The notes: generated from the sequence alone by a model not told the origin. DNA of 64,000 nt from Dokdonia pacifica (GCF_900188275.1 NZ_FZNY01000007.1:186001-250000), one strand, 5' to 3'; shown: positions 43,028 through 52,593, numbered from the stretch's first letter. Program-made: numbers and translations.

Positions 43028-44473
43028 TCAAATTCCAAAATGCGATTTTGCAGCAGACAAACAAGTCTTAATCATCACAATAGCACTATCTATAGTTGTT
43101 ATTTTTGTTCTAAAAGACAAAATCGCCATTCGGATAACAAATTTGCCATCAATTTTTGTAGAACTTAAAAATATCCTCCCATCCTGATGTATCAATTCCA
43201 TTAGCTTTTCATTAAAAGCATTTTCATCTCCTTCTAGTACTGGATACCAAAAATAACTTACTGATAAATCAGGCGTTGGACCTAGCTCAAAACCTATCAT
43301 TTCTAATTGACTCCTAAAATACGTAGTTAGCAATAGTTTTTCTTTTAAACAGGCAACAAAAGGTTGGACACCATGAAGCTTAAGAGGTAACCATAATCGT
43401 AATCCTCTAAAATGTTTTGTCAGCTCTGGTGATACATCAGCTGGGTTAATTTGCATATTTGTGACAGCATCCTGCATATAATTTGCGGTGTAATGATGCG
43501 ATTGAAAAACGGCTTCTTTATCTTTTATTAGAACCGCACCTAAACCATATGGAATAAACAAACTTTTATGGGGGTCTACAACAAGAGAATCTGCCATTTC
43601 TATTCCTTTAAATAGTTCTTTTTTCTCCTCATCAAGTATAAAAAACCCGCCATAAGCTCCGTCTATATGATACCAAAGATGATGTTGTTTTGCAATAGCT
43701 CCTATTTCTTCTAGAGGATCTACTGCACCAGTATCGGTCGTTCCCGCTGAAGCAATAATCATAAATGGGCGGAGTCCATTCTCAAGGTCATGCGCAATCG
43801 TTTCTTTTAGTTTTTCTGAATCAATTTTTGATAAGGCATCTAGTGTTAGTAAACGGATTTGCACATCTTCCATTCCTATAATTCGGATGGCTTTATGAAT
43901 GCAATGATGCACTTGAGGACTCATATAGATAACACTTTTGGTTATCTTCTCATTTTTAACCCCATATGCATCTCTAGCAGCTGTTAATGCAATTAAATTG
44001 GCAATTGACCCTCCTGATGTTAAATTCCCTATAGCATTCTTAGGAAAACCAAACACACCTTTCATCCAATCGAGCAATTCATTTTCTATGGTTACTGCTC
44101 CTGGAGATCCATAATACATTCCCGCATATTCATTTGTAAAAGCTGCCAAAAAGTCTCCTAGAGCTGCTGTATAAATACCGCCTCCTGGAATATAGCCAAG
44201 ATGTCCTCCAGAGGCTGGTTTTATTCCTTGATCTGCCACTTCACTTGAATAGTGCTCCAATAATGTAGTTAATGAATGTTGATGAGAATCAATTTTTAAA
44301 GCATCGCTATTCACCTCTCCTTTGGTATAGGCTGGCTTTGTTTTTAAAGCTTTTATAAAGGTATTTGCATAGGCCTGAACTTCTTGATTAAGACGATCTC
44401 TTTCTTTTTCAGTAGGCTCTAATTCTTTTGATATACTCTCTAATGCTATGATCCTATCAATTAAATCTTTCAT
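43028..44473 (-). CDS. Pyridoxal-phosphate-dependent decarboxylase (group II)
   Basis: A 481-residue PLP enzyme of the aromatic amino acid/glutamate/diaminobutyrate decarboxylase group. Features: GHLGYIPGGGIYTAALGDFLAAF, NLTSGGSIANLIAL, HIDGAYGGFF, and the Schiff-base Lys in VDPHKSLFIPYG. The substrate cannot be assigned; aromatic amino acids or 2,4-diaminobutyrate are options. I used the ATG at 44473 (MKDLIDRI). An upstream frame to 44530 adds 19 residues that do not look conserved. It appears monocistronic. Confidence 0.88.
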   Translation of the reverse strand: MKDLIDRIIALESISKELEPTEKERDRLNQEVQAYANTFIKALKTKPAYTKGEVNSDALKIDSHQHSLTTLLEHYSSEVADQGIKPASGGHLGYIPGGGIYTAALGDFLAAFTNEYAGMYYGSPGAVTIENELLDWMKGVFGFPKNAIGNLTSGGSIANLIALTAARDAYGVKNEKITKSVIYMSPQVHHCIHKAIRIIGMEDVQIRLLTLDALSKIDSEKLKETIAHDLENGLRPFMIIASAGTTDTGAVDPLEEIGAIAKQHHLWYHIDGAYGGFFILDEEKKELFKGIEMADSLVVDPHKSLFIPYGLGAVLIKDKEAVFQSHHYTANYMQDAVTNMQINPADVSPELTKHFRGLRLWLPLKLHGVQPFVACLKEKLLLTTYFRSQLEMIGFELGPTPDLSVSYFWYPVLEGDENAFNEKLMELIHQDGRIFLSSTKIDGKFVIRMAILSFRTKITTIDSAIVMIKTCLSAAKSHFGI

Positions 44474-44624
44474 GAGTTTTTGGTTGTTACCCAAAGATAC
44501 TCCATATCCGGTTAATGAATAGTGTCTCAAAAACCGTACGTCTTATTTAAGATAATACCTCAAGAGTCTATTTTCACGAAAGTAAAAGTATATGCCTGAT
44601 TGTAATGGTATGAATTAAAAAATT

Positions 44625-44643
44625 CCGCTTTCGCGAAAGCGTA
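44625..44643. repeat. Palindromic repeat copy upstream of the decarboxylase gene
   Basis: CCGCTTTCGCGAAAGCGTA, a perfect 16-bp core at 44626-44641, followed by TACC. Confidence 0.92.
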
Positions 44644-44683
44644 TACCAAACCTATCTAAATAACCCACAAAACATATCTAAAA

Positions 44684-44711
44684 AAAAGACCCCGCTATTC
44701 AGCGGGGTTAG
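44684..44711 (-). terminator. Rho-independent terminator of the outer-membrane protein gene
   Basis: On the minus strand ACCCCGCT and AGCGGGGT form a GC-rich 8-bp stem with a short loop, followed by eight T. It lies about 80 bases past the stop at 44792. Confidence 0.9.
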
Positions 44712-44720
44712 TTCAACTTA

Positions 44721-44756
44721 CAATCTTGTGAACGTCATCCTGACTTCACAAGATTG
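44721..44756. repeat. Perfect 12-bp inverted repeat
   Basis: CAATCTTGTGAA (44721-44732) and TTCACAAGATTG (44745-44756) are exact reverse complements around a 12-base loop. The stem lies between the outer-membrane gene stop and its terminator, so it would form a second hairpin at the 3' end of that mRNA. Confidence 0.9.
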
Positions 44757-44791
44757 AGTTTCACTAATAAAACAAAGTAGCTTCTTAGTGC

Positions 44792-45835
44792 TTAATCCAA
44801 ATCAAATCGAAGACCTAACGATATATTTCGCTCATCTACCAAATTATCTTTAAAGACCGGATTAAGGTCATATTTCACATATATTCCTATATTATCATAT
44901 CCTAAATAACCGCTCAAACCATATACAAGATTATTTGTATTCAGACCTCCACGGCTTTTCTGCTTCACTTTATCGCCCTCATCATTATCAAATTTTAATT
45001 TTTGTACGGTTCCAATATTAAAACCTGCATATCCTCCTAACCCAATTTTAAATTTGTTATGCGTTGAAAAACTTACATCATCCCCTTTTTCTTTTCGTCT
45101 TGAAGGGCCAAATTCAAAATGAACTGGGAATACTAGGTTATCAATTCTTAATTTACTCTTATCTAAACTTCTATCAAATTCTTGCAGTACAGTCATATCT
45201 CCATCTCTTACAAAAAATTGATCATTTTCAAGTTTTAACCCATTAAATTGGAATGAAAATCCATATTTAACGCGTAGCCAGCCACTATCTTCAAAAACAC
45301 GAGTAGTCCAAGCCCATCCTAATTCTGCAAAACGACTCCCTCCTATTCTATATGGAGAATCATCTAAAGATCTTCCGTCTGCAAGCGTATTGTTTAATCC
45401 AAACGCAAAAACAAAATCAGAACGTGTGCGTCTATAGTGCTCTGGTTTTCTATTTTTCCTTCTATTAATTATTTTATTTACAACTTTACTGTCACTAGCA
45501 ACATCAGCAACCCATACACCATTACGTTCTAAAAGAGCAATTTGATTATCTAAAACAGCTATTCGGTTTTCTATATTTAAAGCGCGTTTTTCTGCAACTT
45601 CTTTTTTAAGTTCTTCAGCTTTCTCCTCAGTAATCTCTCCTTTATCCAGACGATTCATGATTGCTCTCACTTCGCGTTTCAGCGCTTTCTTCTCAAGCTC
45701 GACAACCTCATCTTTTCTAGCTTTTAAGACTTCTATTTTCTCCTCAGAAGTTTCCATTTCCACCTTCTGGGCTTGTACATTTTGGGCAAAGAAACCCATG
45801 GTCGTCACTAGGACGAATACTATTATTTTTTTCAT
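44792..45835 (-). CDS. Outer-membrane beta-barrel protein with N-terminal coiled coil
   Basis: A 347-residue secreted protein. A signal peptide (MKKIIVFVLVTTMGFFAQNVQAQ, cleavage near 22) is followed by a highly charged coiled coil (about 27-110, Lys/Glu-rich). After that comes a basic hinge (NRRKNRKPEHYRRTRS) and a barrel-like region (140-347) with repeated amphipathic strands (FVFAFGLNNTLADGRS, WAWTTRVFEDSGWLRVKYGFSFQFN, ISLGLRFDLD). It resembles PorT/OmpA-barrel-type Bacteroidota proteins, with an unusual periplasmic coiled coil in front. It is the third gene of a sigma/anti-sigma-like series. Confidence 0.75.
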   Translation of the reverse strand: MKKIIVFVLVTTMGFFAQNVQAQKVEMETSEEKIEVLKARKDEVVELEKKALKREVRAIMNRLDKGEITEEKAEELKKEVAEKRALNIENRIAVLDNQIALLERNGVWVADVASDSKVVNKIINRRKNRKPEHYRRTRSDFVFAFGLNNTLADGRSLDDSPYRIGGSRFAELGWAWTTRVFEDSGWLRVKYGFSFQFNGLKLENDQFFVRDGDMTVLQEFDRSLDKSKLRIDNLVFPVHFEFGPSRRKEKGDDVSFSTHNKFKIGLGGYAGFNIGTVQKLKFDNDEGDKVKQKSRGGLNTNNLVYGLSGYLGYDNIGIYVKYDLNPVFKDNLVDERNISLGLRFDLD

Positions 45836-45911
45836 AATGGTAGTGAATTATGTTTTTTAAAATTATGCGTGATTAAGGCTTTTTAAAAAACTTGTTGATG
45901 AATTAATTATT

Positions 45912-46760
45912 CTAATTGTTTCTATTAACGACTGCATCTTTTGCTTTTTCATATCCTTCGGCTATCACTTCGAATATTTTATTCCTAAAAGATGTTGGTG
46001 CCACCTCTGCTTCTACGTCTAGAAGTAAGGCATTTGCATCTACTGTGTTCGTATTTTGATTGAATATTTGTTTACTTATAATGTCTCTTTGTGCATTCTT
46101 AAGGAGTGTTTCAATTTCTGCATCTGTAGCAGATTCTTTATTTTCTACTTGAGCAACTGTTTCTTCTGTATTTTGAATTATTATTTTCTCAAGATCTTTT
46201 GGGTCTTTTAAAGCGACAGCATTTTGAGATTTCTGTTTTTGAACAGATACAATTGCAGTCTCTTGATTTACACTAGTGGTCTCTTTATCATTTTGGGCAA
46301 TAGCAGTTCTCTCATTTATTCCTGAGGAAGCAGTTTTTATATTTTGCTTACTTACACTCTTCGTTTTATCTTTTTGTTTTTCAGCTTCTAATTCTTGAGT
46401 TGAAGTGCTTGTTTCTTGTACAACTGCCTCTTCTAGTTGCTGCAAATTTTGATTTTTAATCTCCTGATCTTTTACAGTTTCTTCTGTTGGATCTAAGAAT
46501 AATGACTCATTATCAGTATCAGTATTTACTATTTCTGGTGATGTATCCATCGTATCCATATTTTGAAAGACAAACAATGCAATCAAAGCTCCTCCAACAA
46601 AACTTGCTGCTATAGACATCCATAATAGGCGTCTATTTTTTTTCGTCCCTTGTTCTACATCAAGTTTTGAAGAGATTTTATCCCAAGCAGCCATTGTAGG
46701 CTCTATAGTACGCTCTTCTAAACGCTCCTTCATATTATCTTCTAGCTTAATCGGTGCCAT
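45912..46760 (-). CDS. Single-pass membrane protein, candidate anti-sigma factor
   Basis: A 282-residue protein: cytoplasmic N-terminus of about 50 residues (EDNMKERLEERTIEPTMAAWDKISSKLD), one membrane helix (LLWMSIAASFVGGALIALFVF, about 45-65) and a long polar, Gln/Glu/Thr-rich extracytoplasmic part of low complexity. Its start overlaps the ECF sigma gene by 14 bases. Small N-terminal domains joined to one helix right after a sigma gene usually are anti-sigma factors. It lacks the classical zinc HxxxCxxC motif, so the role is inferred from place and topology. Confidence 0.6.
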   Translation of the reverse strand: MAPIKLEDNMKERLEERTIEPTMAAWDKISSKLDVEQGTKKNRRLLWMSIAASFVGGALIALFVFQNMDTMDTSPEIVNTDTDNESLFLDPTEETVKDQEIKNQNLQQLEEAVVQETSTSTQELEAEKQKDKTKSVSKQNIKTASSGINERTAIAQNDKETTSVNQETAIVSVQKQKSQNAVALKDPKDLEKIIIQNTEETVAQVENKESATDAEIETLLKNAQRDIISKQIFNQNTNTVDANALLLDVEAEVAPTSFRNKIFEVIAEGYEKAKDAVVNRNN

Positions 46761-47307
46761 AACTTAATTTATTTTGTGCGTTTAACTTAGATTGTAATAG
46801 CTTACGTGCTTTAAATAATTGTGATTTTGAAGTGCTTTCCGAGATCCCCAATGATTTTGCAATTTCCTGATGTTTATATCCTTCTATTGCATACATTACA
46901 AAAACAACACGGTATCCTTCCGGCAATTCATCTATGAGTTGCTGTATATGCGACACATCCAACTCACTTTTTATATTATTTACACTATCTCCTGTTTCAA
47001 AATCTCCATCTTCAGAGAAATACAGTTTTTTGACAGTGCGCAAATAAGAAATACTCTCCCTCACCATAATTCTTCGAATCCACCCTTCAAAACTCCCTTC
47101 ATGTTTATAACTCTGTAAATGCGTAAATACTTTTAAAAATCCATTACACATTGCTTCTTCCGCTTGATGAATATCCTTTATATAATACCTACAAACGCTT
47201 AGCATTTTTGGCGAATGCAATTCATATAAACGACGTTGCGCAGATCGATCTTGCTTCATCGCTTTTTTAATGAGTTGTTTCTCGTTTGTAAATTGTATGA
47301 CTTTCAT
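46747..47307 (-). CDS. ECF-type RNA polymerase sigma factor
   Basis: A 186-residue sigma-70 family protein. Region 2 spans residues 20-90 (RRLYELHSPKMLSVCRYYIKD, AEEAMCNGFLKVFTHLQSYK, FEGWIRRIMVRESISYLR). Region 4 spans about 120-175 (LPEGYRVVFVMYAIEGYKHQEIAKSLGISESTSKSQLFKARKLLQ). The ATG at 47307 is preferred to a TTG one codon upstream. It likely controls its own operon, with the membrane protein as antagonist and the outer-membrane protein as a target or signal-related partner. Confidence 0.92.
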   Translation of the reverse strand: MKVIQFTNEKQLIKKAMKQDRSAQRRLYELHSPKMLSVCRYYIKDIHQAEEAMCNGFLKVFTHLQSYKHEGSFEGWIRRIMVRESISYLRTVKKLYFSEDGDFETGDSVNNIKSELDVSHIQQLIDELPEGYRVVFVMYAIEGYKHQEIAKSLGISESTSKSQLFKARKLLQSKLNAQNKLSYGTD

Positions 47308-47469
47308 CAATTCTAAAAGATGGTTTCTATTTACATAGACGCAACGTTTTTTAAAAAGGTTGCCTGATTAGTAAAAAAAAGTAGTTTTATTTTTAATAAA
47401 TCACTTAACTATCTGATTTTCAATAATATTATTCAACAAAAAAAAGAAATAAAAAAAGAAATAAAAAAA

Positions 47470-48099
47470 TCAACCTTTATACTTCATGGGTAGATATACT
47501 ACCTTTTTTGTTTCAAAAAAGTCTTCTTCATAATAATCTGTAAGATTATAAATTTGAGCACTTGAAAATTTTGCAAGCTCTTCGGTTAAGTCTCCTCCTT
47601 TTAAATAAAGAATCCCATTTTTAAGTTCGTGGGTATTTTTCTTTTTAATATGACCTCGCACCCAACGAACAAAAGTTTCCATCTGAGCGACAGCTCTACT
47701 CACAATAAAATCATATTGTCCAGGGACATTTTCAACACGATCATTTGTAGTTTTAATATTTGTAATTCCTAACCCAGCAACTACCTCATCTACTACTTTA
47801 ATTTTTTTACCAATACTATCTACAAGATGAAATTGAGTTTCAGGGAATAATATTGCCAAAGGAACGCCTGGAAAACCTCCACCAGTTCCTACATCCAACA
47901 CATGAGCTCCCTTCTGAAACTTCATCACTTTTGCAATCCCTAGAGAGTGAAGCACATGACGTAAATAAATCTCATCAATATCTTTTCTACTTACTACATT
48001 TATTTTCAGATTCCAGTCTTTATACAAATCTTTAAGCTTTGTAAACTGCTCTATTTGCTCTTCAGTAAGATCTGGAAAGTATTTTTTAATGATATCCAT
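47470..48099 (-). CDS. rsmG: 16S rRNA (guanine527-N7)-methyltransferase RsmG
   Basis: A 209-residue SAM methyltransferase (GidB). Features: YKDWNLKINVVSRKDIDEIYLRHVLHSLGIA, motif I HVLDVGTGGGFPGVPLAILFP, FIVSRAVAQMETFVRWV and a C-terminal YLKGGDL. I used the ATG at 48099. A GTG six codons upstream (48117) is possible. It is monocistronic and divergent from the desaturase gene. Confidence 0.95.
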   Translation of the reverse strand: MDIIKKYFPDLTEEQIEQFTKLKDLYKDWNLKINVVSRKDIDEIYLRHVLHSLGIAKVMKFQKGAHVLDVGTGGGFPGVPLAILFPETQFHLVDSIGKKIKVVDEVVAGLGITNIKTTNDRVENVPGQYDFIVSRAVAQMETFVRWVRGHIKKKNTHELKNGILYLKGGDLTEELAKFSSAQIYNLTDYYEEDFFETKKVVYLPMKYKG

Positions 48100-48291
48100 A
48101 AGGTAAAATTCTTTCACAAAAGTACCTAAATTACACGTTAATTTTTATAGAAGACAGGTATGATTCTGGAATATATCGTTATTTTTGTAGGATACGTTTT
48201 GAGTTTCCGCTTTTCATAAAGCTACCCCCTTAAAACTATTATAATTTACCTTAAAAAAGTATAAAACTAAAAAGGTACTATTTATTATTAT

Positions 48292-49392
48292 ATGGAAACC
48301 ACTATTAAATTTTCACGCGTAGATTCTGCTAAATTCTTTAGAACACTAAACAAACGCGTCAATACTTACTTTAAAGACAATAATATAAAGCGAACAGGAA
48401 ACTGGAAATTATACGGTAAAGCAATTGTCATGTTTGCTATGTATCTCACTCCTTATTTCTTATTCCTAACACTTGATATGCCTGGATGGGTCCAGTTACT
48501 CTTAACTGTTGTTATGGGTATTGGAATGGCAGGTGTAGGAATGAATGTCATGCATGATGGAAACCACGGCTCTTTCTCAAGTAAGAAATGGGTTAATAAA
48601 CTTATGGGAAGTAGTATATATATTCTTGCTGGTAATGTATATAACTGGCAAGTACAACATAATGTACTACATCACACATACACAAATATACATGGGCATG
48701 ATGAAGATATGGAAGCTGGACGAGTTTTAAGATTCTCAAAACACGGAGAATGGCACAAACATCATAAATTCCAACATTACTATTCATTTATTCTATATGG
48801 ACTTCTTACTATAAATTGGGTCATTACTGCAGATATCATGCAAATGAAGAGGTATCTTAAACGCAAACTATCATATGGTAAATTACAGAGCCCTACGAAA
48901 CAATGGAGCACATTAGTGATTACAAAGCTTATTTATATAGGTATGTGGATTGTAATCCCGCTAGCTGTTTCTGACATCGTATGGTGGAAAGTATTATTAG
49001 GGTTTTTCATTATGCATTATACAGCTGGAGTGATTTTAAGTTTGATATTCCAATTAGCGCATATGGTAGAAGAAGCACATATGCCATTACCAGACGAAAC
49101 TGGTACTATGAAAAATACTTGGGCTATACATCAGTTATTTACTACGGTAAATTTCTCTACTAAAAACCGTATTATGAATTGGTTTTCTGGTGGTTTAAAT
49201 CATCAAGTTGAGCATCATATATTCCCACATGTAAGTCATGTACATTATACTAAAATTAGTAAGATTGTAAAAGAGACTGCTAAGGAATTCAATTTACCAT
49301 ATTTTGAGTACGAAACGACACGTAAAGCTATTATGGCACATTTCCGCCACTTACGTGAAATGGGAATGCAACCTGTAAAAGTGACTGCTTAA
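48292..49392 (+). CDS. Membrane fatty-acid (acyl-lipid/acyl-CoA) desaturase
   Basis: A 366-residue di-iron desaturase with the three histidine boxes: MHDGNHGSF, HNVLHHTYTNIHGHDEDM and HQVEHHIFPHVSHVHY. The QxxHH third box marks the front-end/linoleoyl-CoA-type group. Four or more membrane segments surround the boxes (MYLTPYFLFLTLDMPGW, ILYGLLTINWVITADI, MWIVIPLAVSDIVWW). It probably introduces a cis double bond into membrane lipid acyl chains for cold adaptation. The position of the bond cannot be told. Confidence 0.9.
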   Translation: METTIKFSRVDSAKFFRTLNKRVNTYFKDNNIKRTGNWKLYGKAIVMFAMYLTPYFLFLTLDMPGWVQLLLTVVMGIGMAGVGMNVMHDGNHGSFSSKKWVNKLMGSSIYILAGNVYNWQVQHNVLHHTYTNIHGHDEDMEAGRVLRFSKHGEWHKHHKFQHYYSFILYGLLTINWVITADIMQMKRYLKRKLSYGKLQSPTKQWSTLVITKLIYIGMWIVIPLAVSDIVWWKVLLGFFIMHYTAGVILSLIFQLAHMVEEAHMPLPDETGTMKNTWAIHQLFTTVNFSTKNRIMNWFSGGLNHQVEHHIFPHVSHVHYTKISKIVKETAKEFNLPYFEYETTRKAIMAHFRHLREMGMQPVKVTA

Positions 49393-49435
49393 ATAAAAGC
49401 AAATAACTATTATCCAATCCATCATATTATTATAA

Positions 49436-50620
49436 ATGAGCACACTTTCTAATCGCGTTATGAGCATGGCAACATCTGCCACGCTTGCCATGGCTGCAAA
49501 AGCAAGAGAGCTTCGTAGCGAAGGAAAAGACATCATAGGCTTAAGCCTTGGAGAACCTGATTTTAACACTCCAGACTTTATTAAAGACGCTGCCATACAA
49601 GCTATCAATGACAATTACAATTCATATACCCCTGTTGATGGTTATGGAGAGCTAAAAAGTGCGATTATCACAAAATTCAAACGTGATAATAACCTTATAT
49701 ATGATCCAGCTCAAATAGTAGTTTCAACAGGTGCAAAACAATCTTTAGCAAATGTTGCTTTAGTTGTATTAAACCCAGGTGATGAGGTAATTTTACCGTG
49801 CCCTTACTGGGTAAGTTATAGCGATATTGTAAAAATAGCCGAAGGCGTTCCTGTAGAAGTTAAAACTTCTATAGAAACTGATTTTAAAATGACTCCAGAA
49901 CAACTGGAAGCTGCTATTACTCCAAAAACAAAAATGTTATGGTACAGCTCTCCATGTAATCCTTCTGGATCTGTATATAGCAAAGAAGAGTTACGCGCAC
50001 TTGCAGATGTACTCGTAAAGCACCCGCAAATAACGGTGGTTAGTGATGAAATTTACGAACACATTAATTATGTAGGAGGTCATGCAAGCATGGCTCAATT
50101 TCCTGACATGTATGACCGTACAGTTACCGTAAATGGTGTCTCTAAAGCTTTTGCTATGACGGGATGGCGTATCGGATATATTGGAGCTCCTAAAGAAATC
50201 GCTAGAGCTTGTAATAAAATGCAAGGACAAATCACAAGTGGTGCTAATTGTATTGCACAACGTGCTGTAATTACTGCATTAGAAGCAGATCCAAGCAAGG
50301 TTCAATACATGATAGATGAGTTTAAAAATAGACGCACACTTATCCTTGGACTTCTTAATGATATAGAAGGCTTTACGTGCAATGAACCCGATGGTGCATT
50401 TTATGTGTTTCCAGATGTTACTGCATTTTTTGGAAAAACATTCAATGGTGTTACTATTCAAAATGCTTCAGACTTTGCGATGTACTTATTAGAATATGCA
50501 AATGTCGCTACGGTAACTGGTGATGCATTTGGAAATCCAAACTCCATTAGAATATCCTATGCCGCGAGTTCAGATCAAATAAAAGAAGCCATCAAACGAA
50601 TTAAGGATGCTGTTTCTTAA
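49436..50620 (+). CDS. aspC: Pyridoxal-phosphate-dependent aspartate aminotransferase (class I)
   Basis: A 394-residue fold-type I aminotransferase. It shows LSLGEPDFNTPDFIKDAA, SYTPVDGYGELKSAI, STGAKQSLANVALV, SSPCNPSGSVYS, VVSDEIYEHINYVGG and the PLP Lys in VNGVSKAFAMTGWRIGY. The match to the aspartate/prephenate aminotransferase subgroup is good, so it may serve aspartate, or prephenate in some relatives. It follows the desaturase gene by 43 bases, and a terminator follows. Confidence 0.9.
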   Translation: MSTLSNRVMSMATSATLAMAAKARELRSEGKDIIGLSLGEPDFNTPDFIKDAAIQAINDNYNSYTPVDGYGELKSAIITKFKRDNNLIYDPAQIVVSTGAKQSLANVALVVLNPGDEVILPCPYWVSYSDIVKIAEGVPVEVKTSIETDFKMTPEQLEAAITPKTKMLWYSSPCNPSGSVYSKEELRALADVLVKHPQITVVSDEIYEHINYVGGHASMAQFPDMYDRTVTVNGVSKAFAMTGWRIGYIGAPKEIARACNKMQGQITSGANCIAQRAVITALEADPSKVQYMIDEFKNRRTLILGLLNDIEGFTCNEPDGAFYVFPDVTAFFGKTFNGVTIQNASDFAMYLLEYANVATVTGDAFGNPNSIRISYAASSDQIKEAIKRIKDAVS

Positions 50621-50626
50621 GCTAAA

Positions 50627-50646
50627 TACGCTTTCGCGAAAGCGTA
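50627..50646. repeat. Palindromic repeat, perfect 20-bp copy
   Basis: TACGCTTTCGCGAAAGCGTA seven bases after the aminotransferase stop, upstream of the terminator hairpin. Confidence 0.96.
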
Positions 50647-50664
50647 TATAACATATAAAAATGA

Positions 50665-50696
50665 AAACCTTCTTTTAGTAATAAGAAGGTTTTTTT
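50665..50696 (+). terminator. Rho-independent terminator after the aminotransferase gene
   Basis: AAACCTTCTT and AAGAAGGTTT pair around an 8-base loop, followed by a T run. Confidence 0.92.
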
Positions 50697-50785
50697 ATTC
50701 TCTAATCTGTATCTTTAAAGACTCTTAATATAAATATACAATCATCGTAAATTCATATGTATTTACAGATGACACCCTAGAAATT

Positions 50786-52570
50786 ATGAAAAATTTATTC
50801 TTAGCAAGCTGCATCCTATTACTATGCATTAGTTGTAAAAATGATACAACAGCAGAAACTTCAAAAGAAGAAACAACAACAATTGCCTTTGGAGATTTTC
50901 TTGACAATTATTATGAAGAAGGCCTTAAATTAAACCCTCTAAGCGCTACAATGGCTGGAGACAATAGATATAACGATCAGTTTCCAGACGTATTATCGGC
51001 AGCATATAAAACAAAGTTTAAAGACTACTACACTTCTTATAAAGCACAACTTTCTAATTATCCAGACGAAGCATTAACACCTAGCGAACAGTTAAGTAAA
51101 GCTGTATTACAATGGGACTGTGATGTAAATCTTGAATTATTGAGTTATAAAAAAGACTTAATGCCTATTGATCAAATGTGGTCTCCACATTTAATGTTTG
51201 GCCAATTAGCAAGTGGTGCAAGTGCTCAACCATTTAAAACTGCAGAAGACTATAGAAACTGGCAAAAAAGAGTAGATCAATACTTGGTTTGGCTAGAAAG
51301 TGCTGAAAAAAATATGCGTCAAGGAATGGAAGAAGGATATGTTCTTCCAAAATCGTTGATCAAAAAAGTAATTCCACAAATGGAATCGCTTGCAAAACCA
51401 GATGTAACGACACATTTATTTTATAAGCCTGTTACTAATTTTCCTGAAAGCATTTCTGAAGAAGATCAAAAAGCGATCACATCAGAATATACTACTATGA
51501 TTCAAGATAAAATCATTCCTGCATATACAAAAATGGCTAACTTCATGAAAAATGAATACATGGATGCAGGGCGTGAATCCTCTGGATTTAGCGATCTTCC
51601 AAACGGATCTAATTATTACGACTTTGCCATCAAATATTTCACAACCACTACCATGAGTGCTGATGAGATACATAATTTAGGATTAAGTGAAGTTGCTCGT
51701 ATTCGATCAGAAATGGAAAAAATTAAAAAGCAAGTAGGTTTTAAAGGAGATCTTAAAGCCTTTTTTGACTATGTACGTAACAGTAAGGAACTAATGCCTT
51801 TCACTACACCTGAAGAGGTAATTGCAAACTTTAATAAAATGCACGCTACAATGAAACCAAAAGTAGATGAGCTCTTTAGTCTTCAACCTAAAACGCCTTT
51901 TGAGGTACGTCGCACAGAAGCTTTTAGAGAAAAATCTGCGAGTGCAGAGTACAATCCAGGGTCATTAGATGGTACACGTCCAGGTATATTTTACACACCT
52001 ATTCCTGATGCCTCTAAGTACAATGTATATTCAGATGAGTCTTTATTTTTACACGAAGCAATTCCTGGTCATCATTTCCAGATTTCGCTTACCCAAGAAA
52101 GCACAGAACTTCCTCAATTTAGAAAAACACTTTGGTACAGTGCTTACGGAGAAGGATGGGCATTATACACAGAGTCTTTAGGGTCTGAATTAGGGCTATA
52201 TACAGATCCTTATCAACTTTTTGGAATGTTAGGAGCAGAAATGCATCGTGCAGTAAGACTTGTCGTAGATACTGGAATTCATACTAAAGGATGGAGTAGA
52301 GAAAAGGCAATCGCCTACTGCTTAGATAATGAAGCAGAAAGCGAAGCAGGTATCACTTCAGAAATTGAACGTTATATGGCAAACCCAGGCCAAGCATTAT
52401 CTTATAAAATTGGTCAGTTAAAAATACGCGAACTCAGAGCCAAAGCTACAGAAGCCCTTGGTGATGCATTTGATATTAGAGAATTCCACAAAGAAGTATT
52501 AGAAACGGGATGTATCCCTCTTGCGCTTTTGGAAGCTAAAATTGACAAATGGATTGCGAGTAAAAAATAA
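50786..52570 (+). CDS. DUF885 family lipoprotein, putative metallopeptidase
   Basis: A 594-residue protein with a lipoprotein signal (LFLASCILLLCISCKND, Cys near 17). The DUF885 domain spans nearly the whole mature protein. The metal-binding motif HEAIPGHHFQ (HExxPGHH form) lies near residue 425, and the usual second ligand segment EGWALYTESLGSELG follows. DUF885 proteins are zinc-dependent peptidase-like enzymes of the gluzincin type. The substrate is unknown. It is envelope-anchored and transcribed alone. Confidence 0.88.
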   Translation: MKNLFLASCILLLCISCKNDTTAETSKEETTTIAFGDFLDNYYEEGLKLNPLSATMAGDNRYNDQFPDVLSAAYKTKFKDYYTSYKAQLSNYPDEALTPSEQLSKAVLQWDCDVNLELLSYKKDLMPIDQMWSPHLMFGQLASGASAQPFKTAEDYRNWQKRVDQYLVWLESAEKNMRQGMEEGYVLPKSLIKKVIPQMESLAKPDVTTHLFYKPVTNFPESISEEDQKAITSEYTTMIQDKIIPAYTKMANFMKNEYMDAGRESSGFSDLPNGSNYYDFAIKYFTTTTMSADEIHNLGLSEVARIRSEMEKIKKQVGFKGDLKAFFDYVRNSKELMPFTTPEEVIANFNKMHATMKPKVDELFSLQPKTPFEVRRTEAFREKSASAEYNPGSLDGTRPGIFYTPIPDASKYNVYSDESLFLHEAIPGHHFQISLTQESTELPQFRKTLWYSAYGEGWALYTESLGSELGLYTDPYQLFGMLGAEMHRAVRLVVDTGIHTKGWSREKAIAYCLDNEAESEAGITSEIERYMANPGQALSYKIGQLKIRELRAKATEALGDAFDIREFHKEVLETGCIPLALLEAKIDKWIASKK

Positions 52571-52573
52571 GGG

Positions 52574-52593
52574 TACGCTTTCGCGAAAGCGTA
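52574..52593. repeat. Palindromic repeat, perfect 20-bp copy
   Basis: TACGCTTTCGCGAAAGCGTA, three bases after the DUF885 stop, between two convergent genes. It could act as a 3'-end hairpin for both. Confidence 0.96.

Larger units (their letters stand above)
44474..44791. other. Intergenic region with repeat, terminator and inverted repeat
   Basis: A 318-bp stretch between the decarboxylase start and the outer-membrane protein stop. It contains a palindromic repeat, a terminator and a further 12-bp inverted repeat, each listed separately. A weak relict TTTTCACGAAAGTAAAAGTA lies near 44571-44590. Confidence 0.75.
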
